DNA of 64,000 bases, from NCBI RefSeq assembly GCF_016595675.1, contig NZ_JAENJH010000011.1, positions 62,001 through 126,000 of the forward strand, written 5' to 3'. Made by a program: the position numbers and the translations under genes. This DNA is from Prauserella cavernicola (GTDB taxonomy: Bacteria > Actinomycetota > Actinomycetes > Mycobacteriales > Pseudonocardiaceae). The notes beneath the pieces were generated by a model that made no database searches, was not told where the DNA came from, and saw only the letters and a list, made by a program, of their open reading frames with translations. Shown piece by piece: positions 40,554 through 48,707 of the stretch. How positions within the stretch are numbered: position 1 is the first letter of the stretch; each line of letters begins with the position of its first letter.

Positions 40554-41148
40554 GGCACCGCGCGATGCCGCGCCGAAGACGATGACGTCGGCCAAGATCG
40601 TGGTGGCCGGGGGCTTCGGTGCGGGCAAGACGACCTTCGTCGGGTCGGTGTCGGAGATCGTGCCGCTGACGACCGAGGCGATGATGACGGACGCGAGTAC
40701 CGGCATCGACGATCTCGAGGCGACGCCCAATAAGGCCACGACGACCGTGGCCATGGACTTCGGCCGCGTCTCGCTGGACGAGGATCTGATCCTCTACCTG
40801 TTCGGGACGCCAGGGCAGCAGCGCTTCTGGTTCATGTGGGACGACCTGGTCCGCGGTGCCATCGGCGCCGTGGTGCTCGCGGACACGCGACGGCTCGCGG
40901 ACTCGTTCGCCCCCGTCGACTTCTTCGAGGACAGGGGACTGCCCTACATCGTCGGCGTGAACACGTTCGACGGCGTCGTGCACCACGATCTGAACGATGT
41001 GCGGGAGGCGCTGTCGATCGACCAGTCCATCCCGATCGTTCGCTGTGATGCCCGGGACCGGGAGAGCACCAAGCAGACGCTGATCACGATGGTCGAGTAC
41101 GCCATGCGGCAGTGGATCGCGTTGCGTTCCGCGACCCCCGCTGGCTGA
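40534..41148 (+). CDS. cvnD: Small GTPase of the conservon (CvnD type, MglA-like)
   Basis: 204-residue Ras-like GTPase. P-loop GGFGAGKT lies at 26-33, the switch II region FGTPGQQRFWFMWDDL near 88-103, and the base-recognition region is VNTFDG instead of the eukaryotic NKxD, as is normal in this bacterial family. It should cycle between GTP and GDP under control of the roadblock partner and relay the CvnA signal. GTG 40534 lies inside cvnC (20-bp overlap). Unlike several Streptomyces conservons, no cytochrome P450 gene follows. The next gene is icmF on its own promoter. Confidence 0.94.
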   Translation: MDSVGFKAPRDAAPKTMTSAKIVVAGGFGAGKTTFVGSVSEIVPLTTEAMMTDASTGIDDLEATPNKATTTVAMDFGRVSLDEDLILYLFGTPGQQRFWFMWDDLVRGAIGAVVLADTRRLADSFAPVDFFEDRGLPYIVGVNTFDGVVHHDLNDVREALSIDQSIPIVRCDARDRESTKQTLITMVEYAMRQWIALRSATPAG

Positions 41149-41158
41149 ATCGATACCG

Positions 41159-41177
41159 GACGGCTGAGACCGCCGTC
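41159..41177 (+). terminator. Weak hairpin after the conservon
   Basis: GACGGC (41159-41164) and GCCGTC (41172-41177) form a 6-bp stem with a 7-nt loop, 11 bp after the cvnD stop. It is a plausible but weak terminator. Confidence 0.4.
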
Positions 41178-41184
41178 ACGGTAG

Positions 41185-41217
41185 TACTTGGGTTCAAAAC
41201 AGTAGGAAGTCCAAGTA
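41185..41217. promoter_or_regulatory. Inverted repeat upstream of icmF
   Basis: TACTTGG (41185-41191) and CCAAGTA (41211-41217) form a perfect 7-bp inverted repeat separated by 19 nt in an unusually AT-rich stretch. The right arm ends 4 nt before the GGAGGG ribosome-binding site. It could be an operator (arm centres about 26 bp apart) or an RNA hairpin limiting icmF translation. Confidence 0.45.
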
Positions 41218-41227
41218 TTTTGGAGGG

Positions 41228-44200
41228 ATGACCTCCGAACTGCACCGGCCTGCGCACCCCGTCAGGTTCGTGACCGCCGCGAGTCTCTTCGACGGCCATG
41301 ACGCGTCCATCAACATCATGCGGCGCATCTTGCAGTCGCAGGGCGCCGAAGTGGTTCACCTCGGGCACAACCGCTCGGTCGACGAGGTGGTCACGGCGGC
41401 GATCTCGGAGGACGTCCAGGGCGTGGCCATCAGTGCCTACCAGGGTGGGCACGTGGAGTACTTCACGTACCTGGTCGACCTGCTGCGCGAGCGGGGGGCC
41501 GGGCACGTCAAGGTCTACGGCGGGGGCGGCGGGGTCATCGTCCGCGAGGAGATCGACCTGCTGCACTCGCGCGGGGTCGCCCGGATCTTCTCGCCGGACG
41601 ACGGGCTCCAGCTGGGCCTGCCCGGCATGATCAACCTGATGGTGCGGGAGTGCGACTCCGACCTCGCGGTGCAGGAGAACGGCTCGGTCGAGCAGCTCCT
41701 CTCGGGCGACGTGCCGACGCTCGCGCGGACGATCACGCGGCTGCAGCAGGAGGTCCTGCCGCCGGAGTGGCTCGCCCGCATCGAGGAGACGGCGCGCACG
41801 CGCACGGTGCCGGTGCTCGGCATCACCGGCACCGGCGGCTCGGGCAAGTCCTCGCTCACCGACGAGCTGGTCCGGCGGTTCCGGCTCGACCAGGAGGACA
41901 AGCTCCGGATCGCGGTGCTCGCGATCGACCCGTCGCGGCGCAAGGGTGGTGGCGCGCTGCTCGGCGACCGCATCCGCATGAACTGCCTCGACCGCGACCG
42001 CGTGTTCTTCCGGTCGCTGGCCACCCGCACGTCGAGCGGCGAGATCCCGGCGGGGCTCGACGAGGCGATCCTGGCGTGCAAGGCCGCGGGTTTCGACCTC
42101 GTGATCGTCGAGACGCCGGGCATCGGCCAGGGCGACGCCGGCATCATCGACCACGTCGACCACGCGCTGTACGTGATGACGCCGGAGTTCGGTGCCGCCT
42201 CGCAGCTCGAGAAGATCGACATGCTCGACTTCGCCGACGCCGTGGCTATCAACAAGTTCGAGCGGCGCGGCGCCGAGGACGCCCGGCGCGACGTCGCCCG
42301 CCAGCTGGTGCGCAACCGCGAGGCGTTCCACTCCGCGCCCGAGGACATGCCGGTGTACGGCACCAGTGCGGCGAAGTTCAACGACGACGGCGTGACCGCG
42401 CTGTACCAGCACCTGCGTGATCTGCTGGCCGGCAGCGGGCTGTCGGTGTCGGCCGGGGTGCTGCCGAAGGTTGAGAGCAAGGTCTCCAGCGAGCTCGCCA
42501 CGATCATCCCCACCGACCGCGCGCGCTACCTCGCCGACATCGCGGGCACGGTGCGCGGCTACCACGAGCAGACCGGCAAGCAGGTGGAGGCCGTGCGCAG
42601 GCGCGGGCATCTCGCCGCCGCGCGCGACGAGCTGACCGCCGCGGGTGCCGGAACCGAGGATCTGCAACGGTTGCTGGCCGACGCCGAGTCCGGAGTGGAC
42701 ACGGCGACGACGGAGCTGCTCGAGCACTGGCAGGGGCTCGCCGAGTCCTACCGCGACGACGAGCTCGTGTTCACCGTGCGCGACAAGGAGATCCGCACCC
42801 AGCTGTGGCGCGAGACGCTGTCCGGCAACCGGGTGCCGAGGGTCGCGCTGCCGCGCCACTCCGATCCCGGCGAGCTGCTGTCGTTCCTGCGCCGCGAGCA
42901 CCTGCCCGGCTACTTCCCCTACACCGCGGGCGTGTTCCCGTTCAAGCGCGAGGGCGAGGACCCGGCCAGGATGTTCGCGGGGGAGGGCGACGCGTTCCGC
43001 ACCAACCGGCGGTTCAAGTACCTCTCGTCCGACTCCGATGCCAAGCGTTTGTCGACGGCCTTCGACTCGGTGACGCTCTACGGGTTCGACCCGGACACGC
43101 GTCCCGACATCTACGGCAAGGTGGGCACCTCCGGCGTCTCCATCGCGACGCTCGAGGACATGGTGGTGCTCTACGACGGCTTCGATCTCACCGCGCCGAG
43201 CACGTCGGTGTCGATGACGATCAACGGGCCCGCGCCGACGATCCTCGCGTTCTTCCTCAACACCGCGATCGACCAGAAGCTCGACGCGTTCCGCGAGGAG
43301 CACGGGCGCGAGCCCTCGGCCGAGGAGGCCGAGGAGATCCGTGCCTGGACGCTGAAGCAGGTGCGGGGCACGGTGCAGGCCGACATCCTCAAGGAGGACC
43401 AGGGCCAGAACACCTGCATCTTCTCCACCGAGTTCAGCCTGCGGATGATGGCCGACATCCAGGAGTGGTTCATCCAGCAGGGCGTGCGCAACTTCTACTC
43501 GGTGTCGATCTCGGGCTACCACATCGCCGAGGCCGGGGCGAACCCCATCTCGCAGCTGGCGTTCACGCTGGCCAACGGGTTCACCTACGTCGAGTCCTAC
43601 CTCGCGCGCGGCATGGACATCGACGAGTTCGCGCCCAACCTGTCGTTCTTCTTCTCCAACGGCATGGACGCCGAGTACTCGGTGCTGGGCAGGGTGGCGC
43701 GGCGGATCTGGTCCGTGGCGATGCGGGAGAAGTACGGCGCGAACGAGCGGTCGCAGAAGCTCAAGTACCACGTGCAGACCTCGGGTCGCTCCCTGCACGC
43801 GCAGGAGATGAGCTTCAACGACATCCGCACCACGTTGCAGGCGCTGTGCGCGCTCTACGACAACGCGAACTCCTTGCACACCAACGCCTACGACGAGGCG
43901 ATCACCACGCCGAGCGAGAGCTCCGTGCGCCGCGCCATGGCGATCCAGATGGTCATCAACAAGGAATGGGGCCTGTCGAAGAACGAGAACCCGCTGCAGG
44001 GCTCGTTCGTGATCGACGAGCTGACCGACCTCGTGGAGGAGGCGGTGCTCACGGAGTTCGACCGCATCTCCGAGCGGGGCGGCGTGCTGGGCGCCATGGA
44101 GACCGGCTACCAGCGCGGCAAGATCCAGGACGAGTCGATCCTGTACGAGCGGCTCAAGCACGACGGCTCGCTGCCGATCGTCGGTGTGAACACCTTCCGC

Positions 44201-44464
44201 AACCCGCACGCCGACGAGGAGGAGGTGGAGGTCGAGCTGGCTCGCGCCACCGAGGAGCAGAAGCAGTCGCAGCTCGACCGGCTCGCCGGCTTCCAGGAGC
44301 GCAACCGGGAGGAGGCGCAGCAGGCGCTCACGCGGCTGCGCGCGGCCGCCACGCGGGGTGACAACGTGTTCGCGGTGCTGATGGACGCGGCGCGGGTCTG
44401 CTCGCTGGGTGAGATCACCGACGCGTTCTTCGAGGTCGGAGGCCAGTACCGCCGCAACGTGTGA
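41228..44464 (+). CDS. icmF: Fused isobutyryl-CoA mutase with GTPase chaperone domain (IcmF)
   Basis: 1078-residue adenosylcobalamin enzyme interconverting isobutyryl-CoA and n-butyryl-CoA (some members also isovaleryl/pivalyl-CoA). The N-terminal B12-binding domain has DGHDAS at 22-27, with His24 as the cobalt ligand, and GGGGGVIV. A MeaI-type G-protein domain follows, with P-loop GTGGSGKSS near 199-207. The substrate-binding mutase barrel fills about 560-1078 (GNRVPRVALPRHSD...FPYTAGVFPFKR...TSGVSIATLEDM). All three parts are complete, so cofactor loading and repair are built in. ATG 41228 has GGAGGG upstream. It links valine and branched acyl-CoA breakdown to butyryl-CoA metabolism. Confidence 0.95.
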   Translation: MTSELHRPAHPVRFVTAASLFDGHDASINIMRRILQSQGAEVVHLGHNRSVDEVVTAAISEDVQGVAISAYQGGHVEYFTYLVDLLRERGAGHVKVYGGGGGVIVREEIDLLHSRGVARIFSPDDGLQLGLPGMINLMVRECDSDLAVQENGSVEQLLSGDVPTLARTITRLQQEVLPPEWLARIEETARTRTVPVLGITGTGGSGKSSLTDELVRRFRLDQEDKLRIAVLAIDPSRRKGGGALLGDRIRMNCLDRDRVFFRSLATRTSSGEIPAGLDEAILACKAAGFDLVIVETPGIGQGDAGIIDHVDHALYVMTPEFGAASQLEKIDMLDFADAVAINKFERRGAEDARRDVARQLVRNREAFHSAPEDMPVYGTSAAKFNDDGVTALYQHLRDLLAGSGLSVSAGVLPKVESKVSSELATIIPTDRARYLADIAGTVRGYHEQTGKQVEAVRRRGHLAAARDELTAAGAGTEDLQRLLADAESGVDTATTELLEHWQGLAESYRDDELVFTVRDKEIRTQLWRETLSGNRVPRVALPRHSDPGELLSFLRREHLPGYFPYTAGVFPFKREGEDPARMFAGEGDAFRTNRRFKYLSSDSDAKRLSTAFDSVTLYGFDPDTRPDIYGKVGTSGVSIATLEDMVVLYDGFDLTAPSTSVSMTINGPAPTILAFFLNTAIDQKLDAFREEHGREPSAEEAEEIRAWTLKQVRGTVQADILKEDQGQNTCIFSTEFSLRMMADIQEWFIQQGVRNFYSVSISGYHIAEAGANPISQLAFTLANGFTYVESYLARGMDIDEFAPNLSFFFSNGMDAEYSVLGRVARRIWSVAMREKYGANERSQKLKYHVQTSGRSLHAQEMSFNDIRTTLQALCALYDNANSLHTNAYDEAITTPSESSVRRAMAIQMVINKEWGLSKNENPLQGSFVIDELTDLVEEAVLTEFDRISERGGVLGAMETGYQRGKIQDESILYERLKHDGSLPIVGVNTFRNPHADEEEVEVELARATEEQKQSQLDRLAGFQERNREEAQQALTRLRAAATRGDNVFAVLMDAARVCSLGEITDAFFEVGGQYRRNV

Positions 44465-44531
44465 GCCGGAGGCGTCGCTGGATGGTGTCCACCGGGGAAT
44501 AGGCCGCTCGGATGGCGAGTTGCCCACGAAC

Positions 44532-45362
44532 ATGGACTTCGGAATCGCCACCTTCGTGACCGACAACGGCATCCGGCCGGACGTGCTGGCCAGGGCGAGT
44601 GAGGAACGTGGGTTCACCACGCTGTCCATCGCCGAGCACTCGCACATCCCGGCGAGCAGGCAGTCGCCGTATCCCGGCGGAGGCGACCTCCCGAGCGTCT
44701 ACTACCGCACCCTCGACCCGTTCGTGGCGCTGACCGCGGCCGCGGCGGCCACGACGACGCTGCGCGTGGGTACCGGCATCGCATTGCTGATCCAGCGCGA
44801 CCTGTTCCACACCGCCAACGAGGTGGCGAGCCTGGACCTGCTCTCGGGCGGCCGCTTCGAGTTCGGGGTCGGGGTCGGCTGGAACCGCGAGGAGATGCGC
44901 AACCACGGCACCGATCCGACGACGCGCGGCGCCCTGCTGAACGAGCAACTGGCCGCGCTCAAGGAGATCTGGGCCAAGGATGAGGCCGAGTTCCACGGCG
45001 AGCACGTCGACTTCGACCCGGTGTTCGCGTGGCCCAAGCCCGTGCAGAAGCCGCATCCGCCGATCTTCGTCGGCGGCGAGAGCGAGGCCGCGCTGAACCG
45101 GCTCGCGACCTACGGCGACGGCTGGTTGCCGCGCCCGGGGACCTCCGCCGACGAGCTGGTGCGGGTCCGGAAGTGGCTGGCCGACCACGGCCGCACCGGC
45201 GTGCCGTTCTCCGTCTGGGGCGCCCCGGCCGATCCCGCGCAGCTCTCCGCGTACGCCGACGGTGGCGTCGAGCAGGTGAACCTCCTGCTGCCGACCAAGG
45301 GTGAGAGCGAGACGCTGAGCAAGCTCGACGAGCTGGCGAAGGTGGCCGAGGCACACCGCTGA
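44532..45362 (+). CDS. LLM-class F420-dependent oxidoreductase
   Basis: 276-residue luciferase-like (bacterial TIM barrel) protein of the actinobacterial TIGR03619 group. It starts MDFGIATFVTDNGIRPDVLA and contains LSIAEHSHIPASR, RVGTGIALLIQRDLFHTANEVASLDLLSGGRFEFGVGVGWN and PIFVGGESEAALNRLATYGDGWLP, the usual order around the flavin pocket. It probably uses deazaflavin F420 or FMN. The substrate is unknown. It follows icmF by 67 bp, possibly on the same transcript, and ends at a strong terminator. Confidence 0.87.
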   Translation: MDFGIATFVTDNGIRPDVLARASEERGFTTLSIAEHSHIPASRQSPYPGGGDLPSVYYRTLDPFVALTAAAAATTTLRVGTGIALLIQRDLFHTANEVASLDLLSGGRFEFGVGVGWNREEMRNHGTDPTTRGALLNEQLAALKEIWAKDEAEFHGEHVDFDPVFAWPKPVQKPHPPIFVGGESEAALNRLATYGDGWLPRPGTSADELVRVRKWLADHGRTGVPFSVWGAPADPAQLSAYADGGVEQVNLLLPTKGESETLSKLDELAKVAEAHR

Positions 45363-45381
45363 GCGAGGCGTAGTCGTCGAG

Positions 45382-45415
45382 GGAGGCCGCCCCGAGATCG
45401 TGCGGGGCGGCCTCC
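45382..45415 (+). terminator. Strong hairpin terminator after the LLM gene
   Basis: Perfect 13-bp inverted repeat (45382-45394 with 45403-45415) with an 8-nt loop followed by TCTCGTCC, 19 bp after the stop codon. Confidence 0.88.
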
Positions 45416-45426
45416 TCTCGTCCCTG

Positions 45427-45438
45427 GGTACTAGTACC
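45427..45438. promoter_or_regulatory. Perfect 12-bp palindrome upstream of the deacetylase gene
   Basis: GGTACTAGTACC (45427-45438) is a perfect palindrome, 44 bp before the polysaccharide deacetylase start and just after a terminator. It falls where a promoter would be expected, so it may be an operator. Confidence 0.4.
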
Positions 45439-45482
45439 TCGGCGGCTTCCGCGGTGCCAGGCACTGCGGCAGGTTGCTCGCC

Positions 45483-46223
45483 ATGCGTGTCCTTGCCCGC
45501 TCGCGGCGCGCCCGCAGAGCCCTCGCCGCGAGCCTGATCGTCGTCGTTGTGCTGGCCGGATCGGCCTACGGTACGAACCTGCTGCTCAACGCCAGGACGG
45601 TCCAGTTGTTCGGCGGTGTCACCGCCCGCGTCGAGACGCCGCACCGGGTCGTGGCGCTGACGTTCGACGACGGCCCCGACCCCGCGGGCGCGGAGACCCT
45701 GCTCGACACGCTCGCGCGGTCAGAGGCGCGTGCGACGTTCTACGTCACCGGTCGTGAGCTGGCCGAGAACCCCGCGCTCGGCGCCAGGATCGCCGCCGAG
45801 GGGCACGAGCTCGGCAACCACACCTACTCGCACCGGCGGATGGTCATGGTGAGTCCCGGTACGGTCGCCGACGAGATCGAGCGCACCGACGTGCTGATCC
45901 GGCGGACCGGCTACCGCGGGGAGATCACGTTCCGCCCGCCCAATGGCAAGAAGCTGTTCTCGCTGCCCGCCTATCTCGACCGGCACGACCGCAAGACGAT
46001 CATGTGGGACGTGGAGCCCGACTCGTATCCCGAGGTCGCGGCCAGCGCGGCCGGGATCGTGAGCCACACCGTCGAGCGCGTCCGGCCCGGTTCGATCGTG
46101 CTGCTGCACGGCATGTACTCGAGCAGGGAGCAGACCCGGCTCGCGGTGGGCCCGCTGATCGAGCGGCTCCGGGCCGAGGGCTACCGCTTCGTCACGGTGT
46201 CGGAGTTGCTGGCACTGCGGTGA
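45483..46223 (+). CDS. Polysaccharide deacetylase (NodB family), membrane-anchored
   Basis: 246-residue carbohydrate esterase family 4 enzyme. A basic N-terminus and a signal-anchor helix (about 13-33) place it outside the membrane. The NodB motifs are present in order: TFDDGPD (metal and catalytic Asp), GNHTYSH (two His metal ligands), FRPPNG, MWDVEPDSY, and IVLLHGMY with the catalytic His. It should remove N-acetyl groups from peptidoglycan or another amino-sugar polymer. ATG 45483 is chosen because the hydrophobic anchor begins soon after; no good ribosome-binding site is seen. Confidence 0.9.
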   Translation: MRVLARSRRARRALAASLIVVVVLAGSAYGTNLLLNARTVQLFGGVTARVETPHRVVALTFDDGPDPAGAETLLDTLARSEARATFYVTGRELAENPALGARIAAEGHELGNHTYSHRRMVMVSPGTVADEIERTDVLIRRTGYRGEITFRPPNGKKLFSLPAYLDRHDRKTIMWDVEPDSYPEVAASAAGIVSHTVERVRPGSIVLLHGMYSSREQTRLAVGPLIERLRAEGYRFVTVSELLALR

Positions 46224-46232
46224 CGGGCACCG

Positions 46233-47306
46233 TCACCCCCGTCGTGACACGGTGGCGGTGACCACCCAGCGGTGGCCGCGCGGGCCGTGGTCGAGGTGCC
46301 CGCCGTGGTCGCGGAGCTGACCGGCGAGGCTCACCAGCCCGAATCCGCCTGCCGGGGCGCCCGGGGCGGGATCGGCGAGGTCGTTGGCGGCCTCGATGTG
46401 CACGACGTCGTCCCGCACGAGCACGTCGAGTTCGAGCAGGGTGCCCGGTCCGGCGTGTCGCAGGGCGTTCGTGGCCACTTCGGCGAGCACACGCTCGGAG
46501 AGCTCCCTGGCCTGTCCGTCGAGACCGGCCAGCGCGGCGACCGGGTCGGCGGGCAGGCGCAGGCCGGCGGTACGCAGCCGGTCGAGTACCGCGGGCAGAT
46601 CCGTGTCCGAGGCCGCGTCCGAGGCGTCGGCGAGGCCGCGCAGCGTGCGCCTGACCTCGGTGAACGCGTCGCGGCCTGCCGAGAGGATCGCGTCCACCCG
46701 CTGCCGGTCGCGCTCGCTGAGGTCGTTGGCGGTACGGAGTGCCTCCGCCTGCACGAGCATGACGGCGGTGGTCTGCGCGAGCGTGTCGTGCAGGTGGCGT
46801 GCCGTGCGTTCCCGCCGCTGTGCCTCGGCACGGGCACGTTCGTGCTCGACCAGTCGAGTGCGGTCGGCGACGTGCCGCCTGTGCTCGACACCCATCGTCC
46901 ATGCCACGCCGCACGCGACGACGGCCAGCAGGGCGCCGTCCACCGGTCCCTTGGCCGGGATCATCGCGAGTGCGACGGCCAGGGAGGCGGCGCCCGGCAG
47001 CTCCCAGCGCACCGTCCGCTGCGGCGAACTCGGCGCCGTGTAGAGCGCGACGAGCACGGGCACGTACCCGATGTTGCGGGTCAGCCCCAGCATGAGATGT
47101 GCGACGGTCGCGACGGTGACGGCCGCGAGCACGATGCCCGGCGCCCGTCGCCGCACGGCCAGCGGCAGGATCTGTGCGGCGCCCACCGCGAGCGCCTGCC
47201 AGTCGCCTCCGGTCCAGAGCCCGCCCGCCCAGAACAGCAGTGCGACCATGAGGATCATGCCGAGATCGGTCAACACGGCCGACGAGGTACCGATCCGGCG
47301 AAGCAC
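46233..47306 (-). CDS. Two-component sensor histidine kinase (NarX/LiaS-type, HisKA_3)
   Basis: 357-residue kinase. The N-terminal half contains about five hydrophobic segments (residues about 10-145) with very short loops, a pattern of intramembrane-sensing kinases. The dimerization/phosphoacceptor motif RERTARHLHDTLAQTTAVML carries the HisKA_3 His. The ATPase domain shows EVATNALRHAGPG (N box) and GGFGLVSLAGQLRDHGG (G box). GTG 47304-47306 is supported by TACTGT 7 nt upstream on the minus strand (complement of 47314-47319), a leaderless-type -10. It is divergent from its likely response regulator, 39 bp away. The signal is unknown; the neighbouring deacetylase suggests envelope stress. Confidence 0.9.
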   Translation of the reverse strand: MLRRIGTSSAVLTDLGMILMVALLFWAGGLWTGGDWQALAVGAAQILPLAVRRRAPGIVLAAVTVATVAHLMLGLTRNIGYVPVLVALYTAPSSPQRTVRWELPGAASLAVALAMIPAKGPVDGALLAVVACGVAWTMGVEHRRHVADRTRLVEHERARAEAQRRERTARHLHDTLAQTTAVMLVQAEALRTANDLSERDRQRVDAILSAGRDAFTEVRRTLRGLADASDAASDTDLPAVLDRLRTAGLRLPADPVAALAGLDGQARELSERVLAEVATNALRHAGPGTLLELDVLVRDDVVHIEAANDLADPAPGAPAGGFGLVSLAGQLRDHGGHLDHGPRGHRWVVTATVSRRG

Positions 47307-47345
47307 AGTGCCGACAGTAGAGCGTCGTCCAGCGAGGTGATCTCC

Positions 47346-47978
47346 GTGGTTCGTGTCGTCGTGGTCGACGACCACGCCCTGGTGCGCGAGGGGCTCGCGC
47401 TCGTCCTGGACGCGCACCCGGACATCACCGTCGTGGGCCAGAGCGCCGACGGCGCGGGGTTGCTCAGCGTGCTGACATCGGGCTCCGAGCCGGTCGACGT
47501 GGTGCTGCTCGACCTCTACCTGCCCGGGATGGACGGCCTCGAGACCCTGCGGAGAGTGCGCACGGAGATCGCCGAACCGCCCGCGGTGCTGATGCTCACC
47601 ACCATCGGCCGCAGGCACGAGATCCGGCAGGCCCTCGCCGACGGCGCCGCGGGCTTCGTGCTCAAGGACGCGACCGGTGCCGAGCTGGGTGCCGCCGTGC
47701 GCGGCGCCCAGGACGGGATCACCGTGATCAGCTCGGCCGCTGCCGCGGAGCTCAGCGCTCCCGGTCCCTCCGGGTTGACGCTCCGCGAGCGGGACGTCCT
47801 GTCGCTACTGGGCTCCGGACTGTCCAATCGCGACATCGCCCAACGGCTCGGGCTCGCCGAGCGCACGGTGAAGGTGCACGTCGGCAACGTGCTGGCGAAG
47901 CTCGGGGTCGCCAGCAGGACCCAGGCCGCGCTGCGAGCGGGCGACGTGCTCGGCGAGTCTCAGTCGAGCAGCAGGTGA
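47346..47978 (+). CDS. NarL/FixJ-family response regulator
   Basis: 210-residue regulator. The receiver domain opens with VVVVDDHALVREGL (acidic pocket Asp pair), phospho-acceptor Asp lies in VVLLDLYLPGMDG near residue 54, and the switch Thr/Lys in MLTTIG and VLKDAT. The LuxR-type helix-turn-helix fills the last 65 residues (LTLRERDVLSLLGSGLSNRDIAQRLGLAERTVKVHVGNVLAKLG). GTG 47346 has GAGGTGA 5 nt upstream; another GTG lies three codons earlier. It is divergent from the HisKA_3 kinase, the natural partner, and its 3' end overlaps the convergent kstR by 19 bp. Confidence 0.92.
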   Translation: MVRVVVVDDHALVREGLALVLDAHPDITVVGQSADGAGLLSVLTSGSEPVDVVLLDLYLPGMDGLETLRRVRTEIAEPPAVLMLTTIGRRHEIRQALADGAAGFVLKDATGAELGAAVRGAQDGITVISSAAAAELSAPGPSGLTLRERDVLSLLGSGLSNRDIAQRLGLAERTVKVHVGNVLAKLGVASRTQAALRAGDVLGESQSSSR

Positions 47979-48586
47979 ACCGAGAGCTCGAGGCGCTTGG
48001 CGACGTCGGTGGCCGAGGCCCGGCGCGTCACCCACGCCACGAGGTTGGCCATCCAGACGTCGGCGATCACGTGGAAGACGTCGCGGTCCTGCTCCGTCGG
48101 GTCGTCGATGCCCATCGCCTTGGCGAACATGTTCTCCATGTGCAGCCCGACCTGCTCCACCTCGGCGGCGGCGGTGGTGTCGGCGAACATGAACGCCCTG
48201 ACCATCGCCTCGGTGAGGTGCGGGTCGCGCTGCATCATCCTGGTGTTGCGGCCGAGGACGAACAGCAGCCGCTCGGTGGGCGTGTCGCCGGGGATGGAGC
48301 CGCGGTCGAGCTTGTCCTGGGCGCGTTCGAACTCGCGCGCCAGTCCCGACACGAGCAGGTGGATCTTGGACGGGAAGTAGCGGTAGAGGGTGCCGAGTGC
48401 GACGTCGGCGCGTTCGGCGACCGTGCGCATCTGGACGGCGTCGTAGCCGCCCTTGGCGGCGAGTGCGAGTGTCGCGTCGAGGATGCGCTTGCGCCGGTCC
48501 CGCTGCGCGGCCGAGCCCAGTTCCTCGCCGCCGATCGGGTTCAGCGCGCTTCGGCTCTTGGCGGCAGCCTTGGGCTTGCTTGCCAT
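47960..48586 (-). CDS. kstR: KstR-type TetR repressor of cholesterol catabolism
   Basis: 208-residue TetR regulator closely resembling mycobacterial KstR (Rv3574). The HTH-region run AQRDRRKRILDATLALAAKGGYDAVQMRTVAERADVALGTLYRYFPSK is nearly the KstR sequence, and the C-terminal VWMANLVAWVTRRASATDVAKRLELSVHLLL also matches. KstR represses side-chain and ring-degradation genes until a 3-oxo-steroid acyl-CoA releases it. The neighbouring genes are exactly such targets. ATG 48584-48586 has GGGGAG upstream; ATGs five and eleven codons earlier are alternatives. A KstR-like box lies just upstream, implying autoregulation. Confidence 0.93.
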   Translation of the reverse strand: MASKPKAAAKSRSALNPIGGEELGSAAQRDRRKRILDATLALAAKGGYDAVQMRTVAERADVALGTLYRYFPSKIHLLVSGLAREFERAQDKLDRGSIPGDTPTERLLFVLGRNTRMMQRDPHLTEAMVRAFMFADTTAAAEVEQVGLHMENMFAKAMGIDDPTEQDRDVFHVIADVWMANLVAWVTRRASATDVAKRLELSVHLLLD

Positions 48587-48604
48587 CCGCAGTCTCCCCA
48601 TGTG

Positions 48605-48618
48605 CAGAACTTGTTTCA
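48605..48618. promoter_or_regulatory. KstR box upstream of kstR
   Basis: CAGAACTTGTTTCA (48605-48618) matches the mycobacterial KstR consensus TNNAACNNGTTNNA except for the first base. A minus-strand -10 TATCCT (complement of 48631-48636) puts the box next to the probable transcription start, fitting autorepression. Confidence 0.75.
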
Positions 48619-48682
48619 CTTTGCGTGCTGAGGATACCTAATGTCGGGCCGGGATCGGCCACGGGGTTGCCACCCAAAAAAC

Positions 48683-48700
48683 TGAAACACGTTCTATAAT
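48683..48700 (+). promoter_or_regulatory. KstR box overlapping a perfect -10 of fadE34
   Basis: TGAAACACGTTCTA (48683-48696) matches the KstR consensus TNNAACNNGTTNNA at every fixed position. Its end overlaps TATAAT (48695-48700), a perfect -10, which lies 7 nt before GTG 48708. KstR bound here would occlude RNA polymerase directly, and the mRNA is probably leaderless. Confidence 0.9.
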
Positions 48701-48707
48701 TGCTCAC

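Noticed and set aside
41084-44647. A very long minus-strand open frame (over 1,100 codons) antisense to icmF, and similar ones at 36275-39460 and 7423-10470
   Set aside because: High GC makes stop codons rare in the frame opposite real genes. These translations are dominated by Arg/His/Val/Gln runs without motifs, while the sense strand encodes complete known families.
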